Both the position numbers and the translations under genes were made by a program. A stretch of 11,263 bases of DNA from Gracilibacteraceae bacterium (lineage in GTDB: Bacteria; Bacillota; Desulfitobacteriia; Desulfitobacteriales; Syntrophobotulaceae), in NCBI GenBank assembly GCA_031274335.1, contig JAISQG010000072.1:1-11263 (forward strand), read 5' to 3'. Below, piece by piece: positions 1 through 6,352 of this stretch (its first letter is position 1; the number at the start of each line of letters is the position of its first letter). The notes below the pieces were generated by a model. It saw only the letters and a program-made list of their open reading frames with translations, was not told where the DNA came from and did not search any database.

Positions 1-6
1 AATCAT
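1..6 (-). CDS. start of an unidentified gene running off the left edge
   Basis: Only the first two codons (Met-Ile) are inside the window. The call rests on a perfect AAGGAGG ribosome binding site on the minus strand at positions 20-14, seven bases before an ATG at 6-4. This site overlaps the stop codon of the upstream membrane protein (13-11), a layout typical of translationally coupled genes in one operon. The product cannot be identified. Given the GH2-like membrane protein upstream, a glycosyltransferase or another polysaccharide gene is a reasonable guess, but nothing in the visible bases supports it directly. Confidence 0.6.
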
Positions 7-10
7 GCCG

Positions 11-2140
11 CTACCTCCTTAAGAAATATTCGATATAGTCGACTCCTTGACTCACTATGATTATAATGAAAACAAGCGCCGCTGTCAATGGAAAAACAAG
101 CAAAAGAAAATTGCTGCCGCCGGCCTTGCGCACATCGCGCAAACGCAGCGGCCAAAGCAGCAGTTCCAAGCCGTAGTAAACGGCGAACGGCAGAAAAAGC
201 GGGAACCCGAAGGCGACGAGGATCCAAGCCAGGCCGGTAAGCTGCAGCAACGCGTACCGCCTTTCAAGCCAGCAGACGAGTCCCATCGCTTCAGGTTCAT
301 CCGGGAAAGCTCCGGCGCCGATGCCAACCTGCATGAGTCTGGCGGCGGCGAAAATGGCGGCGGCGGCGACCCAGAGCAGAAAAAAAGGCTGGCGGCGCAA
401 ATCCGTGATCCAGTCCAAATCAAAAGGTGCGAGCGCCAGGCGGTCGAGCGGCAATTGATAGAGCAGGATAAGCCAGCTGCCGGAAATTGTGGCCATGCGG
501 AGAAAAAAAGCCGCATAGCGCCAAAAACAGCTTTCGCGCATCGCGCGGCGGGGCCGTTTGCTTAAATCTTTGAAGCGCCAATGCCTGGCGCGGATGTTTT
601 GCACTCCGACAAACAGCAGGAAAGCGAACCAAATGATGGCTCCGGCGCGCATCAGCCCGGAACGAAGCGGCCAGGGTGTCTCATCCCGGTAAACGCCGGC
701 GACACTCAGGGTGCCCCAGCCGCCTCTGAGCGGTTTATGCAGAGACAGCGTGAAAATGCCGTCCGTCCGGAGCGGCTCGTCGCGCCAAACGGCGACATAC
801 AGCGGTTTGCCATCAAGGATCGCCTTCAGCTCGCGGAGGTACTCCTCCGTTTCCTCTCCGGGCGGCAAAGCGGTGCCGGCTGTCCAGGCCCAATGCGACG
901 GGTGCCGCGCCGCCATATCGAGCATCGGCTGGAAATCCGCCGCGTCCGGCGGGCCGGAAGCCGGCAGGTACACGGGCAGCGCGGTCCAAATCCCGACCCC
1001 CGCGCGATCAGCCGCGTGGAACCATGTCTCATCCGGAAAGGACTCGTAAAAACAGAACACATTATAACCGGCCTGCTTTTGCGCGGCCAGCCACTCGTCA
1101 GGCAAACCGGCGGCGCGCAGGGCAAAATCATCATTTTTGCTGAGATAAAGCCCCTGAACCGGCACGGCTTCGCCGTTTACCAGCCACAGACCGTCGGCTG
1201 TCCCGATTTTGGCAATGCCGGCCGGGGCTTGGAAGGAATCCTGCTCTCCCCTGCTGTTGGCCACCTGCAAGGTGAGGCGGTAGAGGTAGGGATCCTCCGG
1301 TCGCCATTGTCGAGGGGATACCAGGGGAAAAGCCAGGGAGACCTTTTCGGCATACTGTCCCTCGGTTTCCAGCGGTACAACGACGCGAGCCGCCTCCGCG
1401 CCGTCCGTGCCGCTGAGAATTCCGGTCACAGTCCACGGCCCGTTTTCCATAAACTGGTAATGCGAAAGGTCGGCGGCGACCACCCAGAGACTGTCTGCCG
1501 CCCGCCAGTCAAAAGCGATGGTTTCCGCCTCGATGATCGTTTCCGGCACGGAATCAATCCGCACCCGCCCGCTGATATGCTTCGGCCAGGGCCAGAGGTT
1601 GCCGAACGGCATGTCTCGCCTCAAGGAAGTATTTTCCATTTCAATGATCAGGATATTGGGTCGATCGAAATACAAGCGTGTCGCCTCCACGGCGAACACC
1701 GCCTGCCCGCCGTATCCTTCCGCTTCCCCGATCAGGTTTTCACTGCGCACTCCGTTCAGATACACGCGCGCCCGGCCGCTGAAGCTTTCCAACACGAGCC
1801 GGGCTGTGCGCGAAGCCCAGCTTTCCGCCACCGTGAATTGGCGGGCGACGACGCGGAGGTCGGCGTTGGAGGGCAGCACCACGCCGGAACGGGAGGAAAA
1901 ACGGTTAAAAAGCCCGGACGTTCTTCCGTCCGGGCCTAATTGGTTTTCTTCCCGGAACGCCTGAGCCGGGGAGGCGTATTGATGCCAGATGCCGCTCAAT
2001 TCTTGGCTCAGGCGGTAAACGGTTTCGGCCTGCCGCACCGAGAAAAGGCCATGGAGCGGCGCTTCCCTCCACAACAGCATTATCAGCCATAGGGAGATGA
2101 TAAGCAAAAAAAGCAATGCGGCGGTAAATCTTTTGAACAT
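11..2140 (-). CDS. membrane-anchored GH2-like protein with C-terminal multi-span membrane domain, probably non-catalytic
   Basis: The protein has 709 residues. An N-terminal hydrophobic segment (about residues 6-24) is followed by a large region resembling glycoside hydrolase family 2. This has a jelly-roll sugar-binding part (about 95-200, with VYLNG and NILIIEMEN strands), a beta-sandwich (about 205-310) and a TIM-barrel-like part (about 315-460, opening with LWLVNGEAVPVQG). The C-terminal third holds roughly five membrane spans (about 498-514, 543-563, 586-603, 629-665, 677-697). The GH2 region is probably outside the membrane. GH2 enzymes normally carry Asn-Glu, the acid/base, after a 'HPS...W..G' stretch. 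Here the matching stretch (residues 413-426) reads HPSHWAWTAGTALP, with no Asn-Glu, so glycosidase activity is doubtful. It starts 9 bases after perR with no clear ribosome binding site, suggesting coupled translation. A role in making or handling an exopolysaccharide or cell-surface glycan is inferred from architecture only. Confidence 0.75.
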   Translation of the reverse strand: MFKRFTAALLFLLIISLWLIMLLWREAPLHGLFSVRQAETVYRLSQELSGIWHQYASPAQAFREENQLGPDGRTSGLFNRFSSRSGVVLPSNADLRVVARQFTVAESWASRTARLVLESFSGRARVYLNGVRSENLIGEAEGYGGQAVFAVEATRLYFDRPNILIIEMENTSLRRDMPFGNLWPWPKHISGRVRIDSVPETIIEAETIAFDWRAADSLWVVAADLSHYQFMENGPWTVTGILSGTDGAEAARVVVPLETEGQYAEKVSLAFPLVSPRQWRPEDPYLYRLTLQVANSRGEQDSFQAPAGIAKIGTADGLWLVNGEAVPVQGLYLSKNDDFALRAAGLPDEWLAAQKQAGYNVFCFYESFPDETWFHAADRAGVGIWTALPVYLPASGPPDAADFQPMLDMAARHPSHWAWTAGTALPPGEETEEYLRELKAILDGKPLYVAVWRDEPLRTDGIFTLSLHKPLRGGWGTLSVAGVYRDETPWPLRSGLMRAGAIIWFAFLLFVGVQNIRARHWRFKDLSKRPRRAMRESCFWRYAAFFLRMATISGSWLILLYQLPLDRLALAPFDLDWITDLRRQPFFLLWVAAAAIFAAARLMQVGIGAGAFPDEPEAMGLVCWLERRYALLQLTGLAWILVAFGFPLFLPFAVYYGLELLLWPLRLRDVRKAGGSNFLLLVFPLTAALVFIIIIVSQGVDYIEYFLRR

Positions 2141-2149
2141 GCCGATATG

Positions 2150-2578
2150 TCAGTGGATTCCGCGGCATTGCCCGCATAGACCATAGAAAACAAGGCGATG
2201 CGTTTCGATGGTAAAACCTGTGTTCGCCGCCGCCAAAGCGTCCAGCTGCACCAAATCGGTATGAAAATCGACCACCTTGCCACATTCGCGGCACATGGCG
2301 TGATAGTGATTTTCGGCGTTGCCGTCAAAACGGGTGGACATTTCGCCACAGTTCAGTTCCAGCAGATAGTTGTTTTCCTTGAGCATGTTCAAGGTGTTGT
2401 AAATCGTACCCAAACTCACGCCCGGAAACTTCTCCCTGACCTGGCGGTAGATTTCCTCGGCTGTCGGGTGGGTGTCGGTCACAAGCAAATACTCCAGAAT
2501 AGCCTGGCGCTGAGGCGTGAAACGAATCCCTTTTTCTTTCAAGCTTTTCAAAATTTCAACCGCGTCTTTGTTTTCCAT
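2150..2578 (-). CDS. perR: PerR-type peroxide-sensing Fur family repressor
   Basis: A 142-residue Fur-superfamily regulator. The winged-helix part (about 1-80) contains RFTPQRQAILEYL and the recognition segment VSLGTIYNTLNML. The regulatory-metal ligands fall at H37, D85, H91, H93 and D104, the same residue numbers and types as in Bacillus subtilis PerR. In particular, Asp at 104 (KVVDFH) is a PerR hallmark where Fur has Glu. Structural zinc would be held by C96/C99 and C135/C138. In the family, Fe(II)-catalysed oxidation of H37/H91 by peroxide releases DNA and derepresses oxidative-stress genes. The start at 2578 was chosen because AAGGAGA lies 7-8 bases upstream; an in-frame ATG 20 codons earlier has no such site and would extend beyond the normal family N-terminus. 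It heads the leftward operon and is probably autoregulated. PerR rather than Fur or Zur is well supported by ligands; targets are unknown. Confidence 0.92.
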   Translation of the reverse strand: MENKDAVEILKSLKEKGIRFTPQRQAILEYLLVTDTHPTAEEIYRQVREKFPGVSLGTIYNTLNMLKENNYLLELNCGEMSTRFDGNAENHYHAMCRECGKVVDFHTDLVQLDALAAANTGFTIETHRLVFYGLCGQCRGIH

Positions 2579-2629
2579 TGCCACTCTCCTTACGTTGATA
2601 TGTATTTCAAATGAATCTAAATCGGTTAA

Positions 2630-2648
2630 CATTATCAATTACTATCAA
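2630..2648. promoter_or_regulatory. candidate PerR/Fur-type operator at the perR transcription start
   Basis: An AT-rich stretch on the minus strand reads TTGATAGTAATTGATAATG. It holds two TTGATA hexamers ten bases apart, one helical turn, and resembles the repeated GATAAT units of Fur-family boxes. It starts at about the predicted +1 of the perR promoter, where a bound repressor would block transcription. Overlapping the -10 region, 2651-2666 is also a near palindrome (TCAT...ATGA ends). Neither is a clean match to the 7-1-7 PerR box, so this is a candidate only. Confidence 0.35.
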
Positions 2649-2652
2649 AGTC

Positions 2653-2681
2653 ATTATATATTATGAAAGCTCTGCGGTCAA
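2653..2681 (-). promoter_or_regulatory. sigma-A type promoter of the perR operon
   Basis: On the minus strand, TTGACC (2681-2676) and TATAAT (2658-2653) are separated by exactly 17 bases, a near-consensus vegetative promoter. It points leftward into perR, with a predicted start near 2646 and an untranslated leader of about 68 bases. It is back to back with the rightward gltX promoter, leaving about 29 bases between the two -35 elements. Confidence 0.75.
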
Positions 2682-2710
2682 TACAAACTCTGGCAAATAG
2701 AAGAAAAATA

Positions 2711-2739
2711 TTGTCAAACTCCTTTGAGGGCGGTATAAT
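2711..2739 (+). promoter_or_regulatory. sigma-A type promoter of gltX-tilS
   Basis: TTGTCA (2711-2716) and TATAAT (2734-2739) are separated by 17 bases, close to the vegetative consensus. Transcription would start near 2746, giving a short leader of about 28 bases before the gltX start. That leader is too short for a T-box element, so control by uncharged tRNA-Glu is not seen here. Confidence 0.8.
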
Positions 2740-2773
2740 AATGCAAGGAAAAGGCTTGAAAGCAGGAAACAGC

Positions 2774-4426
2774 ATGAATTATGAAAAAACGGCCGCGCTG
2801 CTTTTCCCGCGCGCGGCCAAAACAATCGCGGATTATGAGAAAATATATCCCCGGCGCGATTTGCCCGCCGGCGCTCCGGTGACGCGCCTCGGCCCCAGCC
2901 CGACGGGTTTTATCCATCTGGGCAATTTGTACGGCGCCCTGGCGGACGAGCGCCTGGCGCATCAAAACGGCGGCCTTTTTCTGCTGCGCATCGAGGACAC
3001 GGACGAAAAAAGAGAGGTTTCGGGCGCGGTGGAAGCCATAATCAGCGCGCTCGGCTATTTCGGCCTGCACTTTGACGAAGGAGCGGCGGAGGATGGCGAA
3101 AAAGGCGCTTATGGCCCTTACCGCCAGAGGAGGCGGACGGAACTGTACCAAGCCGTCGCGCGCGAGCTGGCGTTGCGCGGGCTGGCCTACCCCTGTTTTT
3201 GCTCGGAAGAGGAGCTACGGGAGATTCGCGCGGCCCAAGAAAAAGCCGGGGCTAATTTCGGCTATTACGGTGTCTGGGCTCGTCATCGCGATCTGCCGCC
3301 GGCGGAAGCGGAACGGCGCCTGGAGAGGGGCGAACCCTTCGTTCTGCGCTGGCGCGCCCCGGCGGAAGCGGCGGAAATCGCCGTGGAAGACGGCATCCGC
3401 GGCCGGCTCGTCCTGCCGGCCAATGAACAGGATATTGTGCTGCTTAAATCGAACGGGGTGCCCACATACCATTTCGCCCATGTCGTGGATGACCATTTTA
3501 TGCGCGTCACCCATGTCGTGCGGGGCGAAGAATGGCTGTCTTCCCTGCCCGCGCATGTGCAGATTTTCGACGCCCTCGGCTGGGAGCGGCCGGTTTACTG
3601 CCACACGACGCTGCTGCTCAAAATGGACGGGGAGGTCAAGCGCAAACTTTCCAAACGCCGTGATCCGGAACTCGCGCTGGAGTATTATTTGCAGGAAGGC
3701 TATCACCCGCTGGCCGTGCGTGAATACCTGATGACAGTTTTGAATTCCAACTTTGAGGAATGGCGGCTGCGGCATGCCGATGCCAAATTGGAAGAATTTC
3801 CCTTTTCGCTGGCCAAAATGGGGGCTTCCGGCGCACTCTTTGACCTGAATAAATTAAACGACGTCAGCAAAAATGTTCTGGCCACGCTTCCGCCCGCGGA
3901 AATCGCCGGTTTTCTCTGCCGCTGGGCGGCAAGCCGGAAGCCGGAGGCCGCGGCGCTTTTGGCGACCGAAAAAGACTACGTCGCCGCCATTGCCGCCATC
4001 GGCCGCCGGGAGGCGAACCCGCGCAAGGATTTGATCCGCGGGGCGCAGATCTTTTCGTTTATCCGCTTTTTCTTCGACGAGTATTTCACCGTCGAGGATC
4101 CGCTGCCGGAGAATATCGGCGCGGAGGAAGCGCGGAATTTGCTGACCCGTTATCTGCAAAATTATGACCACTCCGCCGGCAAGGAGGAATGGTTCGCGAT
4201 GGTAAAACGGCTCGCGGCGGAGAACGGATACGCCGAAAGGCCGAAGGACTATAAAAAACAGCCGGAGGCGTACAAAGGGCATGTCGGCGACGTGAGCGCC
4301 GTCATCCGTCTCGCCCTCAGCGGACGGAAAAATTCTCCCGACCTGTGGGAAATCCAGCAAGTCATGGGTGAGGAGCGCGCGCGCCGCCGGATCGAGGCGA
4401 TGATCGAAAATGCCGGATCGTTCTGA
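2774..4426 (+). CDS. gltX: glutamyl-tRNA synthetase
   Basis: A 550-residue class I aminoacyl-tRNA synthetase that ligates glutamate to tRNA-Glu (and, in many Bacillota, also to tRNA-Gln for later amidation). The Rossmann catalytic core has RLGPSPTGFIHLGN (residues 38-51, the HIGH signature), IEDTDEKR (73-80) and KRKLSKRRDP (289-298, the KMSKS signature). A zinc-type insertion has C141-x-C143 but no later cysteine; H171 may be a further ligand. The C-terminal anticodon-binding part ends in GHVGDVSAVIRLALSGR, as in the longer clostridial-type enzymes (about 550 residues rather than about 480). Frame is open from 2663, but the ATG at 2774 is chosen because it follows AGGAAA at a 5-6 base spacing and lies downstream of the promoter; the ATG at 2741 would sit before the expected transcript start. 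It forms an operon with tilS. Confidence 0.95.
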   Translation: MNYEKTAALLFPRAAKTIADYEKIYPRRDLPAGAPVTRLGPSPTGFIHLGNLYGALADERLAHQNGGLFLLRIEDTDEKREVSGAVEAIISALGYFGLHFDEGAAEDGEKGAYGPYRQRRRTELYQAVARELALRGLAYPCFCSEEELREIRAAQEKAGANFGYYGVWARHRDLPPAEAERRLERGEPFVLRWRAPAEAAEIAVEDGIRGRLVLPANEQDIVLLKSNGVPTYHFAHVVDDHFMRVTHVVRGEEWLSSLPAHVQIFDALGWERPVYCHTTLLLKMDGEVKRKLSKRRDPELALEYYLQEGYHPLAVREYLMTVLNSNFEEWRLRHADAKLEEFPFSLAKMGASGALFDLNKLNDVSKNVLATLPPAEIAGFLCRWAASRKPEAAALLATEKDYVAAIAAIGRREANPRKDLIRGAQIFSFIRFFFDEYFTVEDPLPENIGAEEARNLLTRYLQNYDHSAGKEEWFAMVKRLAAENGYAERPKDYKKQPEAYKGHVGDVSAVIRLALSGRKNSPDLWEIQQVMGEERARRRIEAMIENAGSF

Positions 4427-5849
4427 GCGAATGTTTGCTCTGCTCAGCCGCGATGTGCTGCCGGCGATGCTGTCGCCGGGCGACCGCGTTCTGGCCGCTG
4501 TGTCCGGCGGGCCGGATTCGGTTGCTCTGGCGCATATGCTCTGGCGTTACGTCACCGCCGGGGCGGGCCGGGATGCTGCGGGCCGGCGGCTGGTGCTTTC
4601 CCATGTCAATCACGGCGTCCGGCCGGAGGCGGAAACGGAGGAAACGCTGGTGCGGGAACTGGGGCGGCGTCTAGGCGCGCCGGTGCTGGTGCGCCGTTTC
4701 GACGCCAAAGCCTACGCCAGGGAGCGGGGGCTGAGTTTTCAGGCCGCGGCGCGCGAATGGCGCTATGCCTGCTGGCGCGAAGACATGGCGGCCGAGGGCT
4801 GTACGCTGATCGCGACGGCGCATCACAGGGACGACCAGGCGGAGACGGTGCTGTACCGTTTGCTCCGGGGCAGCGGCGCCACCGGCCTGGCCGGAATCTG
4901 GCCGGAGCGGGACGGGATTATCCGGCCGCTGCTGGGGGTGAGCAAGGAGGATCTGCTGGCTTATTGCGCGGCGGAAAATCTTCCTTACGCCGTGGATGCG
5001 AGCAATTTGACCGCCGCGTATGACCGCAACCGCATCCGGCTGGAGCTTCTCCCCTTTCTGCGGGAGAAATACAACGGCCGGATCGATATGGCTCTCGGCC
5101 AGACGGCGGCGGCTTTACGCCGGGATGAAGAGTATTTTGCCGGTGTGATCGCGGAAAAATGGATGCGATATGCCGTGGCCGCCGCCGGAAGTGTGCGCCT
5201 GGCGCTGGAGGCTTGGCGGGAACCGCCGGCGGTTTTGACCAGACTTCTGCGCCGGGCGGCGAGCGAGGCTTCCGCGGCGGAGCGGGGGCTGACGTTTGCC
5301 CAGGCGGAATTGCTGCGGCGCGAGGGTGCCAGGCCCGGCTGGCGGCAGAATTTGCCGGGACTCACCGTGTGGACGGAGCGGGACGCGCTGGTTCTGGCCG
5401 CGGATCATGGAGAGGCCGCGCCGCTTCACGCCGCCGGGCCGGATCCGGTCACGGCGCGACGCGGCGAGTGGCAGACGCTGTTCTGGGGCCGGGCGGGCCT
5501 GTGGCCGGACTGCCCGGAAGGATTTTCCCCTGCGGAGGCGGAGGAAGGAAGCGGCGCGACATGGCAAGGCCGCCGGGTGGCGCGCTTCAGCGCCGCGGCC
5601 CTGAACGCCCTGCCCGATCCGATTGTCTGGCGCTGCCGGCGCGGCGGTGATTTATGCCGGCAGCCCGGCGGCTGGCACAAAAGCCTGAAAAATGTTTTTC
5701 AGGAGCGAGGGGCGCCGGCCGCGCGGCGTTCGCTCTGGCCGCTGCTGGCCTCAGGCCCGGAAATCCTCTGGCTGCCGGGACTGGCGCTTTTTCCGGCCTG
5801 GCAGCCGGCAAGCGGTGAAGAGGCGCTGTTCGCCTGCCTGGATTTTTGA
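4410..5849 (+). CDS. tilS: tRNA(Ile)-lysidine synthetase
   Basis: A 479-residue PP-loop ATPase that attaches lysine to the wobble cytidine (C34) of the CAU-anticodon tRNA-Ile, switching it from AUG to AUA reading. The ATP-binding PP-loop is SGGPDS at residues 32-37. Further family segments are LSHVNHGVRPEAETEE (64-79), AAREWRYACW (113-122), ATAHHRDDQAETVLYRLLRG (135-154) and the DASNLTAAYDRNRIR region (196-210). The C-terminal substrate-binding domain is present, with WRCRRGGD and SLKNVFQERGAP near the end. The first ATG overlaps gltX by 17 bases. A second ATG at 4431 (residue 8) would start 4 bases after the gltX stop and gives the usual distance to the PP-loop; neither has a strong ribosome binding site. 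In many Bacillota hpt and ftsH follow tilS; here a metal-resistance operon does. Confidence 0.95.
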   Translation: MPDRSERMFALLSRDVLPAMLSPGDRVLAAVSGGPDSVALAHMLWRYVTAGAGRDAAGRRLVLSHVNHGVRPEAETEETLVRELGRRLGAPVLVRRFDAKAYARERGLSFQAAAREWRYACWREDMAAEGCTLIATAHHRDDQAETVLYRLLRGSGATGLAGIWPERDGIIRPLLGVSKEDLLAYCAAENLPYAVDASNLTAAYDRNRIRLELLPFLREKYNGRIDMALGQTAAALRRDEEYFAGVIAEKWMRYAVAAAGSVRLALEAWREPPAVLTRLLRRAASEASAAERGLTFAQAELLRREGARPGWRQNLPGLTVWTERDALVLAADHGEAAPLHAAGPDPVTARRGEWQTLFWGRAGLWPDCPEGFSPAEAEEGSGATWQGRRVARFSAAALNALPDPIVWRCRRGGDLCRQPGGWHKSLKNVFQERGAPAARRSLWPLLASGPEILWLPGLALFPAWQPASGEEALFACLDF

Positions 5850-5881
5850 TCCTAACGTACACCATTTGCGCTCTCCCCCGC

Positions 5882-5910
5882 TTGACAATGCGCGGTCCTT
5901 GGTTTATACT
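5882..5910 (+). promoter_or_regulatory. consensus promoter of the metal-resistance operon
   Basis: TTGACA (5882-5887), a 17-base spacer and TATACT (5905-5910) form a near-perfect vegetative promoter 33 bases after the tilS stop. Transcription would start near 5917, inside the downstream inverted repeat, so a strong promoter appears to be held down by a repressor bound at +1. Confidence 0.85.
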
Positions 5911-5913
5911 TTC

Positions 5914-5957
5914 AGTTGAACGTATACTCAACTATTCAATCAATCAACTGTTCAACT
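5914..5957 (+). promoter_or_regulatory. CadC/SmtB-type operator plus extra TCAACT repeats
   Basis: AGTTGA (5914-5919) and TCAACT (5928-5933) are a perfect 6-bp inverted repeat around an 8-bp spacer containing the palindrome GTATAC. It begins 3 bases after the -10 hexamer. Two more TCAACT copies follow at 5944-5949 and 5952-5957, the last ending where the ribosome binding site begins. Placement at the transcription start is what metal-sensing ArsR family repressors use; assignment to the adjacent repressor is inference. Confidence 0.7.
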
Positions 5958-5972
5958 AAGGAGGTGCCCCCC

Positions 5973-6341
5973 ATGTGCGCTCAGGCAATCCCGGAAAACG
6001 ACCGCTGCGACTGTAACACGATTCACGACGAGGTGGTTGAATCCGTGCGCTCGCAAATGCCCAGCGAAGAAACTTTGCTCGATTTGGCTGATTTATTCAA
6101 GGTTTTCAGCGATTCCACCCGCGTCAAAATTCTTTGCGCACTGCAATACTCCGAGATGTGCGTTTGCGACATCGCCGCCCTGCTTGGCATGTCCAAATCC
6201 TCGATCTCGCATCAGCTCAGGACGCTGCGGCAGACAAAGCTGGCCAAAAACCGCCGCGACGGTAAAATCATCTATTACTCGCTTGACGACGACCATGTTG
6301 GCAATATTTTCCACCAGGGCCTGCTGCATGTCAGCGAATAG
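5973..6341 (+). CDS. cadC: CadC-like metal-responsive ArsR/SmtB family repressor
   Basis: A 122-residue winged-helix repressor. The core LFKVFSDSTRVKILCALQ (41-58) leads into EMCVCDIAALLGMSKSSISHQLRTLR (61-86), which holds the recognition helix and the C63-x-C65 pair. With N-terminal C12 and C14, these cysteines match the alpha3N site that binds Cd/Pb/Bi in Staphylococcus CadC (C7, C11, C58, C60). The alpha5 zinc site is also intact: D106, H108, H119 and E122 have the same spacing and residue types as CadC D101, H103, H114 and E117, the last being the final residue here. Metal binding should release DNA and induce the downstream exporter. The start at 5973 follows AAGGAGG with an 8-base spacing; an upstream in-frame ATG at 5916 lies in the operator and is rejected. 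The symbol reflects similarity; cadC, smtB or czrA naming cannot be settled without metal data. Confidence 0.9.
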   Translation: MCAQAIPENDRCDCNTIHDEVVESVRSQMPSEETLLDLADLFKVFSDSTRVKILCALQYSEMCVCDIAALLGMSKSSISHQLRTLRQTKLAKNRRDGKIIYYSLDDDHVGNIFHQGLLHVSE

Positions 6342-6352
6342 GGAGGCATATT

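Noticed and set aside
581..1939. 452-codon open frame on the plus strand
   Set aside because: It lies antisense to the GH2-like gene, has a low-complexity Arg/Pro/Gly composition typical of GC-rich shadow frames, and shows no domain or ribosome binding site. The minus-strand protein has clear domain and membrane structure.
2578..2638. 20-residue N-terminal extension of PerR
   Set aside because: The upstream ATG lacks a ribosome binding site and overlaps the candidate operator and transcription start; the internal ATG at 2578 has AAGGAGA and gives the exact family numbering.
2663..2773. 37-residue N-terminal extension of GltX
   Set aside because: The extension would begin upstream of the predicted promoter, so it could not be on that transcript, and it has no family similarity.
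5684..5703. Perfect 9-bp inverted repeat CCTGAAAAA-TG-TTTTTCAGG
   Set aside because: It lies inside the tilS coding sequence over a conserved C-terminal segment (LKNVFQERG), has only a 2-base loop, and transcription must continue to complete the gene; most likely a by-product of the encoded residues.
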